The notes under the pieces: generated by a model
Told to the model about the DNA's origin: nothing
The model's input: only the letters and a program-made list of their open reading frames with translations
The model's database searches: none
Shown here: positions 52,318 through 64,000 of the stretch, piece after piece
How positions within the stretch are numbered: the first letter of the stretch is position 1
How the letters are laid out: each line of letters starts with the position of its first letter
Made by a program: the position numbers and the translations under genes
Source of the DNA: Tethya wilhelma
Taxonomy: Eukaryota > Porifera > Demospongiae > Tethyida > Tethyidae
DNA: 64,000 nucleotides
NCBI GenBank assembly: GCA_964030475.1
Contig: CAXIPT010000006.1
Location: 2,226,817-2,290,816, forward strand
Direction: 5' to 3'

Positions 52318-54909
52318 ATGATGAGTTCATTGAATGAGTTCCTAGCTTTAGTCTTTCTGTTTAACTACAGCCACAGTCAAAGTAAGAATCAGAGTACTTG
52401 TTACACATGCATGGCCAAAGGTTTAAATTGTTTCTCTCTTTCATGCAGATGATGGTATTAGGATCAGTCTAGGAGACAGGGTGATTCCTAACCATGGACT
52501 GGTGACTACTGAGGACATTGGAATTGATCCTGATGGAATGAATCTAATGGAGGGACTGAAGTGTGGCACTACCTATAGTGGCTGTTGTATAAATTTTACT
52601 AACCTAAATGATGATCATTGGGGTGGCCGGATTCCAAGTGGTATTGGAAGTTGGAGATATGGTCACAGTACAGCCTATGTTTCTCAACAAGTTTATGTGC
52701 TTGATCGTGGTCACATAGTTGGAATTACACGTCATGGACAAGCTGTTTTTGTCTTTCGGAATATTGCAGCTGAGGAACGACTTTATGTGCTAAATGGGAT
52801 TTGGAGATGTGTGATTCCTGACTCTAATGGAGCAGAACAGACCAAGTACATAGGAGTCTATGCTAATTCAATGAGCAGTAATGGTTAGTTAATTGTTTGG
52901 ACTAAATTAAAGCAAATATTGAATTGTTTGAATGATGTTTATATTATATATTTAGTTGAAGCACTGTACCTACCCAGGTTCACTGTCAGCCATGTCTTCA
53001 CGTGGAATTATGGTCAATGAATTCTTGGCAACTCAGAGTCTCACCCTCACCTTCAGAACCACTGGAGGACCAGCTACAGTTGTCACTTGGACAAGAGATG
53101 GAGTTGACATCTCATCTCTTGGAGACCATGATAACTACACACAATCACAGATTGTGAGGCCTGACAGTTCAAATGATGAATTATTCACAGATGGAAACTA
53201 CGACAACATCCTGACAGTGAGAGGAAGACTCTCAGGAGTGTATGGAGTCAGTGTGACTAATGATAGGACAACAACACCTGTTACTGCCAACATCACAGTA
53301 CTAGGTATAATTGTACACTTATATAAATTTTCAATGCATAATTATTTTCTGGCTACGTATATAATATTAGATTTCTTTAAAATGCAATCATAATCATCCA
53401 TGCACTTGTGCATTCTTAGATCACAATCAAGACATCATAATTCAGAACAGTGGTTCTGCAATACAATCTCTCACTACTGGAGACATAACGATTTCCTGGA
53501 GAGTAAGCAACAGTTCAATAGTCTCGAGATTTTTTGATGGATATGAGATCCAGTACAGAGTATGTCCACTGGGGGGAGAAACTGGGTGTGGTCCAATTCA
53601 AGTACAACAAACATCTGATACTACTATGACTAGTTACATTTTGGTGAATGTGGCTCCATGGGTAACATATGAGTTCAGCATCACCTTAAGAAACAAGACA
53701 AATCATCACTACTTTACTTCAGTCAGCAGTTTAAGGATGTCAATGATTCAAATCTCAACAATAGGTAATAATAAATATCAATAAATAAATTAATAGTATA
53801 ATTATTAACAATTCAATCAAATGTATACAGGAGTTCTACCTCCTCAGATTTCTTCAGTTGTTGAACTAGCTAACATCACATCAGTCCAAGTCACCTGGAA
53901 CCAACCAGAAGGAGGATTGACAGTTGATGAATATGATGTGTTTTGCATGAACAGAATACCCCTGCGCATGAAATGTAACTTATTTCTTGGAGATGGATCA
54001 TTTACAGTGACAGTAAGAGCTGAGGGAGAAGGACCTTATACTACCACTCTTCACTTACAAATACAGACTACCTATGATTGTACCGTAACTGCCAGGAAAA
54101 ACGAAGCCTTTTTTTACAATACAACAATTTTCTACATCACAACGAATTCAACAGGTTTATGGATAATTATATTGCATTAAATTTACATGGAATGATATTT
54201 AATGTAATTTCTCAGTTCCATCTGGAGCCCCTCAAAACCTCACCATCATCAACTCCACCTCCACCAGTGTGACCATATCTTGGGATAGTGTGGAGTGTAT
54301 CCATAGAAACGGAAACATCACTCATTACCTCATCAGCTATGGTCAGGGAGGAGATGGAGAGACCAACCAGATGAATGTCACAGTGAACATCACAGACCAA
54401 GAGGAAGGAGGGAGCTACACAGCCACTGGAATTGATCCTGCTATGAAAGAGTATCTCTTTAAAGTAGCAGCTGTCAATGAAGTTGGTGTGGGGGTCTTTG
54501 CTAACGTGACCATCCAAAACAATGGTATGCAGTTTATACGTAGTCACTGTTATGATGATCGGTAAACAGATTCAGATTGATTGTTAGCATTCCAAGACAG
54601 TCTGCTTACAAATTCAATAGACACAACTATTAGAGATATTTTTATCTATACATACAAGGGTNTAAACATGTATTCTGTGCACATAATTATAATGTTATGT
54701 GTTGTAGGAAGCAACTCTCAGCCTGGAACAATAGCTGGGCTGATAGCAGTGATTGTCATCCAATTCTTAGTTCTGGTGGTTAGTGGAGTTGTTATCATCA
54801 TTGGGTAAGTTTTTTTGCAACATTACATGTGCGCACTCAATCATCCCCAATTATATTATTATCATGACTTACTGACAGGGCTTACAAGATGAAGATGTTA
54901 AATTCAAAG
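52318..54909 (+). CDS. Ig/FN3 single-pass receptor, copy A
   Basis: Eight exons: 52318-52381 (signal peptide MMSSLNEFLALVFLFNYSHS), 52449-52883, 52978-53304, 53420-53764, 53831-54154, 54216-54524, 54708-54804 and 54879-54909, 644 codons in frame. Exons 2 to 6 are all multiples of three with phase 1 at both ends. Domains: an N-terminal Ig-like domain (LKCGTTYSGCC, GITRHGQAVFVFRN, LNGIWRCVIPDS), an Ig domain (LTFRTTGGPATVVTWTRDGV, GRLSGVYGVSVTND), three FN3 domains (ITISWRVSNSS; VQVTWNQPEGG; then HYLISYGQGGDGETNQMN) and a transmembrane helix (AGLIAVIVIQFLVLVVSGVV) with a short start of a tail (AYKMKMLNSK). Many N-glycosylation sites occur. It is probably a surface recognition or adhesion receptor. 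The tail is cut: a palindromic element begins 9 bp after the last donor and the frame is not seen again. A single N at 54662 lies in an intron. Confidence 0.82.
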
Positions 54910-54918
54910 GTATATATA

Positions 54919-55262
54919 CAAGTAGTAAAAATTTCAAAAAAATAAGCAGTGTAGGAATGGGCAGTGCTTTAAAAAGTATTGGAACAAGGCAGGGTCTCAA
55001 TTTCGGCACATGACTACTTCATTTTTATTCTTGATCCTTCATATGGATATTCAGTGTTGTACTGTAGCTAATCACTTGGCTACTAAAGCAATAGAGTAAA
55101 CTATAACAGACAGGTATATAACTTAAACTAGACTGCCGGCCAAGAGTTGGGCATAAAAATGAAGTAGTCATGTGCCGAAATTGAGACCCTGCCTTGTTCC
55201 AATACTTTTTAAAGCACTGCCCATTCCTACACTGCTTATTTTTTTGAAATTTTTACTACTTG
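54919..55262. mobile_element. Palindromic element in the receptor A tail region
   Basis: Arms of about 110 bp: the left CAAGTAGTAAAAATTTC..CATGACTACTTCATTTTTAT (54919-55029) and its complement at about 55155-55262, with a unique middle of about 125 bp. Confidence 0.8.
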
Positions 55263-55496
55263 TTCATTCAGTTTTTTCAACACTACAGTGTGGAGACTAT
55301 TAGAGACTGGTTAGTCCGTACAAAAAGCTTGAGTAGCAGCTATACATGCACTACATTATGCTGGAAGAAGCTAATGCGCATGCGCATAGTAATGCCACGT
55401 GGATAGATGACCTTTGAACTCTACCTACAAAGATGGCTGCATTGTAGTACATGAATTTATACACTAAGTTTCAAAGCTTTCTAGTTTTTGTTTAGG
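55263..55496 (+). repeat. Promoter-like repeat, copy 2
   Basis: Inverted relative of 48430-48660. It contains the NRF-1 palindrome TGCGCATGCGCA (55375-55386) and a YY1-like CAAAGATGGCTGC (55428-55440). It is cut by the N at 55497. Confidence 0.7.
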
Positions 55497-55497
55497 N

Positions 55498-58400
55498 CTG
55501 CCTCTAGTGGCTGCTGCTCAAACTATAAACTACCAGGTGACGTGAATGGTGTCGGGTGGCGTATTGCACAAGGTGTGGATCCAAGTGGTGATGGAAGTTG
55601 GAGATATGCTCACAGTATGAATTATGTTACTCGACAAATTCATCAACCTTATCATATAGCCGGAATCACACGACATGGACAAGCAGTTTATCTCTTTCGT
55701 AATAAACCAGCTGATAATAATGATGCACTCAATGGAATCTGGAGATGTGAGATTCCAGACTCTAATGAAATGAACCAAACCAAGTACATAGGAATCTATT
55801 CTAGAGCTAGGAATAATAATTTGGGTAAGTTGTTAATACCTGCAATCTTAATCTATAAAGGATGATTTTGGCAGTGTATACCGAATAGCAGGAATTTTTC
55901 ATAGGGGGAAATTTTTGCGTTTTCGTCTTGAAGAAATTCGCGTGGGAAATTTTCGTGGATTGCGTCTCAACATTACATGACGACCTTGTACCTTACAAAT
56001 TTTGTGGGGGAAAAACTTCGTGGAAAGCTGCCAAACCGCGAAATTTGCAAAAAATTTTACCCCACGAAAATTTCCCGTTATACGGTATATACATTGACTC
56101 AGCTGAATTGTCAAAGATTGTATGAAAAAGCAATGGTTACAGTTAATCAAGCCAAGGACACATAAGTGAAGATTTTGTTTAAGGGTGCTGTTACCTCTGA
56201 GGTTATTGTGAACACCTATTTTGTCTCCAAGCCTGCTTCTAACTACTTGTACTTTTATTTTACGGCTAAAGCTGATGTCAAGATTTCTGGTTCTTGTGAA
56301 AGTCAATTGTTACAATTTAGGGACTTAACATTGTAATTTTAATTTTGTTATTTCTGTTGTTTCAGTGCTCTCTTGCGTCATATTGTTGAGTGCTATATTT
56401 TGTGTGTCATTTGTATTATCCCCCTCCCCCTTTGCACCCCTTGTTGCTGTTTCATAACAATTACAATTACTCTGTAGGTTTACTGTCTACTGCTTCTTCA
56501 CCTAGAATTGAGTTCAATGAAGTCTTAGCATTTCAGACTGAGAGTCACAGTTTCACCCTCACTTTCAGAACAACTGGAGGACCAGCTACAGTTGTCACTT
56601 GGACAAGAGATGGAGTTGACATCTCATCTCTTGGAGACAGTGATCTCTACACATCATCACAAATTGTGAGGCCTGACAGCTTGGATACTAGGTTATACAG
56701 AGATGGAAACTATGACAACATTTTGACAGTGAGAGGAAGACTCTCAGGAGTGTATGGAGTCAGTGTGACTAATGATAGGACAACAGCACCTGTTACCGCA
56801 AGCTTCACAGTGCTAGGTATACAGTGGAACCCTTATATAACAGATACCATTGGGAATGAGATTTTATTCCTTTAAAGGGGCCCGGGGGGTCGGGGGATCC
56901 TTAACTGAGGGGTTTTGTTCAAAAAATTTAATGGTCCAAAACACAATGTCATGTACCTAGCATAAATACAATATTCTACACTTTCAAATATCCTCATGAC
57001 ATTGAATTAATTTCATGCACTTATGATAGTTTTATCATGCACTTTTTCAAGTTCTTTAGCTCAAAATTATATGTAGAAAAACTCCAGACACTGCTGTATT
57101 ATGATATAGACTGTTGTAGATTGGATAATAATAATTTGCAATTGTACGTAGACTGCATGGACGTGGCTAAGTGTCCTTAATGCGAGGTCATTTGTATCGA
57201 ATAGTTACCATTGGATAACAGTAAAGTGGCCATCATGTGGAGTCACAAGGTGGTCGTAACTTAGGGGGTGTTTTTATATCACTATATATGGAGATTCATT
57301 CAGGATAACTGTCCAATATATCGTGGGTGGCCACAACTTAGTGGTGGCCGTTAATAGGGATTCCACTGAAAACTTTAATTCTACAAATTTTAAAGATGCA
57401 TAACAATAAAATGTCATACAGATTATCCACAAGCTGTCATCATTGGGGTCTCAGCAATACAATCAGCAACAGATGGAGATATAACCATTTCCTGGAGAAT
57501 AAGCAACAGCTCAATCGTCTCGAGATTCTTTGATGGATATGAGATCCAGTATAGAGTATGCCCCCTGGGGGAAGAAACTGGGTGTGGCCAACCACAAATG
57601 GAGCAAACATCTGACACTATACTGACTAGTTACATTTTGGTGAATGTGACTCCATGGGCAACATATGAGTTCAGCATTGCCTTAAGAAACAAGACAAATC
57701 ATCACTACTTCGCTTCAGTCAGTGGTTTGAGAGTATCAGGAATTCATATCTCAACAATAGGTAATTAATAGTACTAGCTACATCTACTCTGGTACATAAT
57801 AAAATTATTTTATGATGTATTATAGGTGTATTGCCTCCTGAGATTTCTTCAGTGGTTGAACTAGCTAACATCACATCAGTCCAAGTCACCTGGAACCAAC
57901 TAGAAGGAGGATTGGCAGTTGATGAATATGTTGTATCTTATCGTCGCTTGAATGAAAGAGATGGAGACTGTAGATCATCTGATGAAGGAAGAGTGGGCGT
58001 GGTTACTGTACCAAATACAAATGAAGATGAAGGACCCTATATTATCAATCTCCACTTGCAACTATACAGCATTTACTCTTGCTCTATAACTGCCAGGAAA
58101 CTGAACCGAGGTAAAACTGTGGAGAACACAACAAGTTTTAACTTCACGACTAATTCCACAGGTAATATTAATTTATTGAACGCTAATATCATGTAAATAT
58201 TCTTCATGAAAAACAACAAGGGCATTAATTTTAGTGTATTTTTACAACAGTTCCATCAGGAGTCCCACAAAACCTTGCCATCTTTATTATGAGGTCCAAT
58301 TCCACTCTCTTAAATGTTCCGGTGATTATATCTTGGGACAGTGTGGAGTGTATCCATAGAAACGGACTTATCACTCATTACCTCATCAGCTATGGTCAGG

Positions 58401-59266
58401 GAGGAAATGGAGAGACCAACCAGATGAATGTCACAGTGAACATCACAGACCAAGAAGAAGGAGGGAGCTACACAGCCACTGAAATTGATCCTACGAAAGA
58501 GTATCTCTTCAAAGTAGCAGCTGTCAATGAAGTTGGAGTGGGGGCGTTTGCTAATGTGACCATCCAAAACAATGGTACACATATTTACTGTGATGAATGA
58601 TCATAATATTATATATATAGATTCAGATTGATTGTTAGTATTCCAAGATCTGCTTACAAATAGACACACTATTATAGTGTACACAAGAAAAATATTATAA
58701 TGATTGATGAGCTAGTGTAAACATATATTCCGTCCATATACAATATCATGTGTTCCTGTACACAGCTGTTACAGAAACTGGTAATGGTGTAGGAAGCAAC
58801 TTACAGTCTGGGACAACTGCTGGACTGATAGCAGTGATTGTTATCCAATTCTTAGTTCTGGTGGTTAGTGGAGTTATTAACCTCATTGGGTAAGTGTTTT
58901 GTGCTACATTACATTACATAAGTCTGCTCATCACTATTAAAGCGCTTACAAGATGAAGATGCTTTATTCAGAGGTGAATTGACATAATTATCATATGGAA
59001 TGAAAATTACTATAATACATTATGTATTCAAGTAGTTGTCAACATTCAAATCAACTGTTAACGTGTTCATATACATGCAATATCTCATGCATGAAACTCA
59101 GCTTAAGGAGAAAGCTGATGCTATTGGAAGAGCAAAGCAGACCAAAGGAAGCAGTGATGGAGGTATATTTATGAAGAACCAGACAAGATACTCCCAACTA
59201 CTTCAGCTGGTCAGTTGTATAATAATAATATTAATTATCATTAAAAGTTTAATTGATAATTTATAG
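55498..59266 (+). CDS. Ig/FN3 single-pass receptor, copy B (5' end in gap)
   Basis: Exons: 55498-55824 (partial, entering from the N), 56478-56816, 57422-57760, 57826-58161, 58251-58574, 58766-58889, 58943-58973 and a last exon from 59102. Ectodomain exons are again phase 1-1. The domain order equals copy A: Ig-like (GITRHGQAVYLFRNKPAD, GIWRCEIPDS), Ig (TFRTTGGPATVVTWTRDGV), three FN3, then the helix AGLIAVIVIQFLVLVVSGVI. The cytoplasmic part reads AYKMKMLYSE, LKEKADAIGRAKQTKGSSDG and can run to a stop at 59266, giving a short tail with no kinase, phosphatase or ITAM-like motif. Alternatively 59162 is a donor (GTATAT) and further exons are outside what I can see. The missing start of the first domain is supplied by the inverted copy at 63853-63972. 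Confidence 0.8.
55876..56088. mobile_element. MITE in receptor B intron
   Basis: Left end TATACCGAATAGCAGGAATT and right end complementary to TATACCGTATAACGGGAAAT enclose about 210 bp with GAAATTTTCG blocks. A partial relative lies at 18640-18762. Confidence 0.65.
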
Positions 59267-59486
59267 AAGAAAATTATAGCTCATGCAGTATATTATCAAC
59301 TATGGTTAGTGAGGAGATTGATGGAGAGACTGCAAACTCATAATGTTCTTATCTATGGTGAGCATGCGCATTACTTACAAAGAGGTGTGGCTAAACAACA
59401 GGAAATATTAATCAGCATAATTTCAAACACTGAGACCAAGCTGGTCTAAATAGAATTCAACTCTGTAATAATCAATAATGTTGACA

Positions 59487-61354
59487 ATGACTTCAGGAGT
59501 GCTACTTATTATACTTGGCCTTATAGTGGGAAGCAAATTCTACTGCCAATGTCAAGGTATGGTTAATCAGACAAATCATGTGTATAGGTGTTCTATGTAT
59601 CTATCAGGGTAGACCGTTGTATGTCAATTTCTGATTATTAAAAACATAATTCTTTGATATATATAATTATTGTTTCAGATGATGGTATTAGGATCAGTCT
59701 AGGAAACAGGGTGATCCCTAACCATGGGCTGGTGACTACTGAGGATATTGGAATTGATCCTTCTGGAAGGAATCGGATGGTGGGATTGAAGTGCAGCACT
59801 ACCTATAGTGGCTGTTGCTCAAACAGTGAAGTACCTTCGAATGGTGGGTGGCATATTAAACAAGGTGTGGATCCAAGTGGTAATGGAAGTTGGAGATATG
59901 CTCACAGTGTGAACTATGTTACTCGACAAATCCATGAACCTACCCATATAGCTGGAATTACACGACATGGACAGGCTGTATATGTCTTTCGTAATAAAGC
60001 AGCTGATAATAATAATGCATTAAATGGAATCTGGAGATGTGTGATTCCTGACTCTAGTGGAGTGAACCAGACCAAGTACATAGGAATCTATTCTAGGGCT
60101 AGGAATAGTAATGAAGGTAAGTTATCAACACCTGCAATCTATAGCAGTATAACATGCATGTATGATAACATTCCGCAGGTTCATTGTCAACAGTCTCTTC
60201 TCTCGGATTTGAGTTTAATGAAGACTTAACACCTCAGAGTCACAATTTCACCCTCACCTTCAGAACCACTGGAGGACCGGCTACAGTTGTCGCTTGGACA
60301 AGAGATGGAGTTGACATCTCCTCTCTTGAAGACCGTGATAATTACATACAATCACAGATTGTAATAAACCGAGAATGGCCACAATATTATACAACTGGAG
60401 ACTACTCTAACATCCTGACAGTGAGAGGAAGACTCTCAGGAGTATATGGAGTCAGAGTGACTAATGATAGGACAACAACACCTGTTACTGCAAGCATCAC
60501 AGTAGTAGGTATGAACTTCAATCCTATAAAAGATGCATCACATGCAATAAATATCATATGTCATTGTGTCATTGAGTGCATTGTCAACATGTCATATACG
60601 TATACAGATTATCCACAAGCTGTCATCACTGGTGTCTCAGCAATGCAGTCTGCAACAGATGGAAATATTACCATTTCCTGGAGAATAAGCAACAGTTCAA
60701 TCGTCTCAAGATTCTTTAATGGATATGAGATCCAGTATAGAGTATGCCCCATGGGGGGAGAAACTAGTCAGTGTGGTCAACTACAAATGGAGCAAACATC
60801 TGACACTACCAAAACTAGTTACAATTTGACAACTAACGTGGTTCTATGGAAAACATACGAGTTTAGCATTGCTTTAAGAAACAAGACAAATAATCACTTC
60901 TTTTCTTCTGTCAGTGGTTTAAGAGTATCAGGAATTCAAATCACAACAATAGGTAATTGTAATTATGGTACTATTGCAATAATTTTATTAAAATTCAAGT
61001 CACTACTAATGTATGGTAATTATACAGGCGTTATATCTCCTGAGATTTTATCAGTGGCTGAACTAGCTAACATCACATCAGTCCAAGTCACCTGGAACCA
61101 ACCAGAAGGAGGATTGGCAGTTGATGAATATGTTGTATCTTATCGTCGCTTGAATGAAAGAGATGGAGACTGTAGATCATCTGATGAAGGAAGAGTGGGC
61201 GTGGTTACTGTACCAAATACAAATGAAGATGAAGGATCCTATATTATCAATCTCCACTTGCAACTATACAGCATCTACTTTTGCACTATAGCTGCCAGGA
61301 CCAGAGGTACTTTGGAGAACACAACAAGTTTTAACTTTACAACTAATTCAACAG
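59487..61354 (+). CDS. Ig/FN3 receptor, copy C (3' end lost)
   Basis: Exons 59487-59556 (signal peptide MTSGVLLIILGLIVGSKFY, then CQCQ), 59679-60116, 60179-60508, 60608-60952 and 61028-61354, all joined at phase 1. Domains: Ig-like (LKCSTTYSGCC, GITRHGQAVYVFRNK, LNGIWRCVIPDS), Ig (TFRTTGGPATVVAWTRDGV, GRLSGVYGVRVTND), FN3 (GNITISWRISNSS, with NGYEIQYRVCPM) and FN3 (SVQVTWNQPEGGLAVDEY, RRLNERDGDCRSSDEG). The third FN3, the membrane helix and the tail should follow but sequence stops at the N at 61456 and resumes with an inverted copy of B. The second FN3 is nearly identical to that of B, while the first Ig and FN3 domains differ more. Confidence 0.82.
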
Positions 61355-61456
61355 GTAATATTTTCAAAACGTCATTAAAAAAAATTATACGGTATACCTG
61401 TATCTACATCATATAGTCTTTATGAATCATGATTAAATTTATTGTATTTTATAACN

Positions 61457-63972
61457 CCAGGTGACTTGGACTGATGTGATGTTAGCTAGTTCAACCACTG
61501 AAGAAATCTCAGGAGGCAATACACCTATAATACATCATAAAATAATTTTATTATGTACCAGAGTAGATGTAGCTAGTACTATTAATTACCTATTGTTGAG
61601 ATATGAATTCCTGATACTCTCAAACCACTGACTGAAGCGAAGTAGTGATGATTTGTCTTGTTTCTTAAGGCAATGCTGAACTCATATGTTGCCCATGGAG
61701 TCACATTCACCAAAATGTAACTAGTCAGTATAGTGTCAGATGTTTGCTCCATTTGTGGTTGGCCACACCCAGTTTCTTCCCCCAGGGGGCATACTCTATA
61801 CTGGATCTCATATCCATCAAAGAATCTCGAGACGATTGAGCTGTTGCTTATTCTCCAGGAAATGGTTATATCTCCATCTGTTGCTGATTGTATTGCTGAG
61901 ACCCCAATGATGACAGCTTGTGGATAATCTGTATGACATTTTATTGTTATGCATCTTTAAAATTTGTAGAATTAAAGTTTTCAGTGGAATCCCTATTAAC
62001 GGCCACCACTAAGTTGTGGCCACCCACGATATATTGGACAGTTATCCTGAATGAATCTCCATATATAGTGATATAAAAACACCCCCTAAGTTACGACCAC
62101 CTTGTGACTCCACATGATGGCCACTTTACTGTTATCCAATGGTAACTATTCGATACAAATGACCTCGCATTAAGGACACTTAGCCACGTCCATGCAGTCT
62201 ACGTACAATTGCAAATTATTATTATCCAATCTACAACAGTCTATATCATAATACAGCAGTGTCTGGAGTTTTTCTACATATAATTTTGAGCTAAAGAACT
62301 TGAAAAAGTGCATGATAAAACTATCATAAGTGCATGAAATTAATTCAATGTCATGAGGATATTTGAAAGTGTAGAATATTGTATTTATGCTAGGTACATG
62401 ACATTGTGTTTTGGACCATTAAATTTTTTGAACAAAACCCCTCAGTTAAGGATCCCCCGACCCCCCGGGCCCCTTTAAAGGAATAAAATCTCATTCCCAA
62501 TGGTATCTGTTATATAAGGGTTCCACTGTATACCTAGCACTGTGAAGCTTGCGGTAACAGGTGCTGTTGTCCTATCATTAGTCACACTGACTCCATACAC
62601 TCCTGAGAGTCTTCCTCTCACTGTCAAAATGTTGTCATAGTTTCCATCTCTGTATAACCTAGTATCCAAGCTGTCAGGCCTCACAATTTGTGATGATGTG
62701 TAGAGATCACTGTCTCCAAGAGATGAGATGTCAACTCCATCTCTTGTCCAAGTGACAACTGTAGCTGGTCCTCCAGTTGTTCTGAAAGTGAGGGTGAAAC
62801 TGTGACTCTCAGTCTGAAATGCTAAGACTTCATTGAACTCAATTCTAGGTGAAGAAGCAGTAGACAGTAAACCTACAGAGTAATTGTAATTGTTATGAAA
62901 CAGCAACAAGGGGTGCAAAGGGGGAGGGGGATAATACAAATGACACACAAAATATAGCACTCAACAATATGACGCAAGAGAGCACTGAAACAACAGAAAT
63001 AACAAAATTAAAATTACAATGTTAAGTCCCTAAATTGTAACAATTGACTTTCACAAGAACCAGAAATCTTGACATCAGCTTTAGCCGTAAAATAAAAGTA
63101 CAAGTAGTTAGAAGCAGGCTTGGAGACAAAATAGGTGTTCACAATAACCTCAGAGGTAACAGCACCCTTAAACAAAATCTTCACTTATGTGTCCTTGGCT
63201 TGATTAACTGTAACCATTGCTTTTTCATACAATCTTTGACAATTCAGCTGAGTCAATGTATATACCGTATAACGGGAAATTTTCGTGGGGTAAAATTTTT
63301 TGCAAATTTCGCGGTTTGGCAGCTTTCCACGAAGTTTTTCCCCCACAAAATTTGTAAGGTACAAGGTCGTCATGTAATGTTGAGACGCAATCCACGAAAA
63401 TTTCCCACGCGAATTTCTTCAAGACGAAAACGCAAAAATTTCCCCCTATGAAAAATTCCTGCTATTCGGTATACACTGCCAAAATCATCCTTTATAGATT
63501 AAGATTGCAGGTATTAACAACTTACCCAAATTATTATTCCTAGCTCTAGAATAGATTCCTATGTACTTGGTTTGGTTCATTTCATTAGAGTCTGGAATCT
63601 CACATCTCCAGATTCCATTGAGTGCATCATTATTATCAGCTGGTTTATTACGAAAGAGATAAACTGCTTGTCCATGTCGTGTGATTCCGGCTATATGATA
63701 AGGTTGATGAATTTGTCGAGTAACATAATTCATACTGTGAGCATATCTCCAACTTCCATCACCACTTGGATCCACACCTTGTGCAATACGCCACCCGACA
63801 CCATTCACGTCACCTGGTAGTTTATAGTTTGAGCAGCAGCCACTAGAGGCAGTGCTACACTTTAGTCCCACTGTTAGATTTATTCCATTGGGATCAATTC
63901 CAATATCTTCCAGAGTCACCAGTCCATGGTTAGGGATCACCCTGTCTCCTAGAATGATCCTAATACCATCAT
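61457..63972 (-). CDS. Inverted copy of receptor B exons
   Basis: Exons on the reverse strand: 63526-63972, 62534-62872, 61590-61928 and 61457-61524 (partial). Positions 61457-63852 are complementary, without differences in any open frame, to 55498-57893 (coordinate sum 119350). Exon 2 is complete here (447 nt, phase 1-1), supplying the IRISLG..IPNHGLVTLEDIGIDP start missing from B. From the CTGCAG acceptor before 63972 an intron leads out of the window. Ends at Ns suggest a misplaced contig of B rather than a separate gene. Confidence 0.7.
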
Positions 63973-64000
63973 CTGCACAAATGAGAGAAACAATTGGTTT

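Noticed and set aside
50384..54909. A single gene joining the phosphatase exons to receptor A
   Set aside because: The phosphatase exons lie upstream of the receptor signal peptide and end in a stop codon, so they cannot be its tail in this arrangement.
55899..56306. 135-residue reverse frame, repeated at 63044
   Set aside because: It covers a MITE and intron sequence of receptor B; its second copy is only the inverted duplicate.

Overview
The window reads as nuclear DNA of an early-branching animal, most likely a demosponge of the Amphimedon type. The reasons are short GT-AG introns, dense microsatellites and MITEs, an animal WDHD1/AND-1 replication gene, tandem secreted avidin-fold genes, a GGAI-repeat beta-helix membrane protein, and Ig/FN3 receptors with the '(N)GIWRC-IPDS' type of Ig domain that I associate with sponge gene families. 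The species is an inference. The sequence is scaffolded: single Ns sit at 2244, 6901, 29663, 44846, 48760, 54662, 55497 and 61456, with longer runs at 14653-14661 and 26285-26323. Several odd structures begin exactly at an N and may be assembly joins.

Layout. 1-2243: three tandem avidin-like genes on +, the first entering from outside the window and the third cut off by a gap. 2500-4117: one arm of an inverted duplication carrying an unrecognised small gene and a WDHD1 exon fragment. 4975-11294: a large GGAI-repeat parallel beta-helix, multi-pass membrane protein. 13229-13984: a dead 5' copy of WDHD1. 14262-22994: an intact 18-exon WDHD1 (AND-1/Ctf4) on -, with an E2F-type site just upstream. 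24472-26223: the first two exons of a SWAP70/DEF6-like gene on +, broken by a gap. 26583-29050: an inverted piece of WDHD1 followed by a second copy of the small unknown gene, forming the other arm.

29664-47877 is mostly mobile DNA: a broken DDE-type transposase gene, a Ty3/gypsy (Mag-like) LTR element with an open gag-pol, several palindromic MITEs, an apparently intact hAT element, a degenerate DIRS-like gag and a 9-bp-TSD MITE. 48430-64000 holds a 2.5-kb near-perfect palindrome carrying the 3' end of a divergent tyrosine-phosphatase domain twice. It is followed by a tandem array of Ig/FN3 single-pass receptors (copies A, B and C) whose ectodomain exons are all symmetrical phase 1-1, and by an exact inverted copy of part of B.

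Working together: WDHD1 belongs to the replisome and its E2F-like site fits S-phase control. The avidin-like proteins, the beta-helix protein and the Ig/FN3 receptors all look secreted or at the cell surface, so much of the non-repetitive content faces the environment. All protein identities come from reading translated sequence against remembered families; no search was run.
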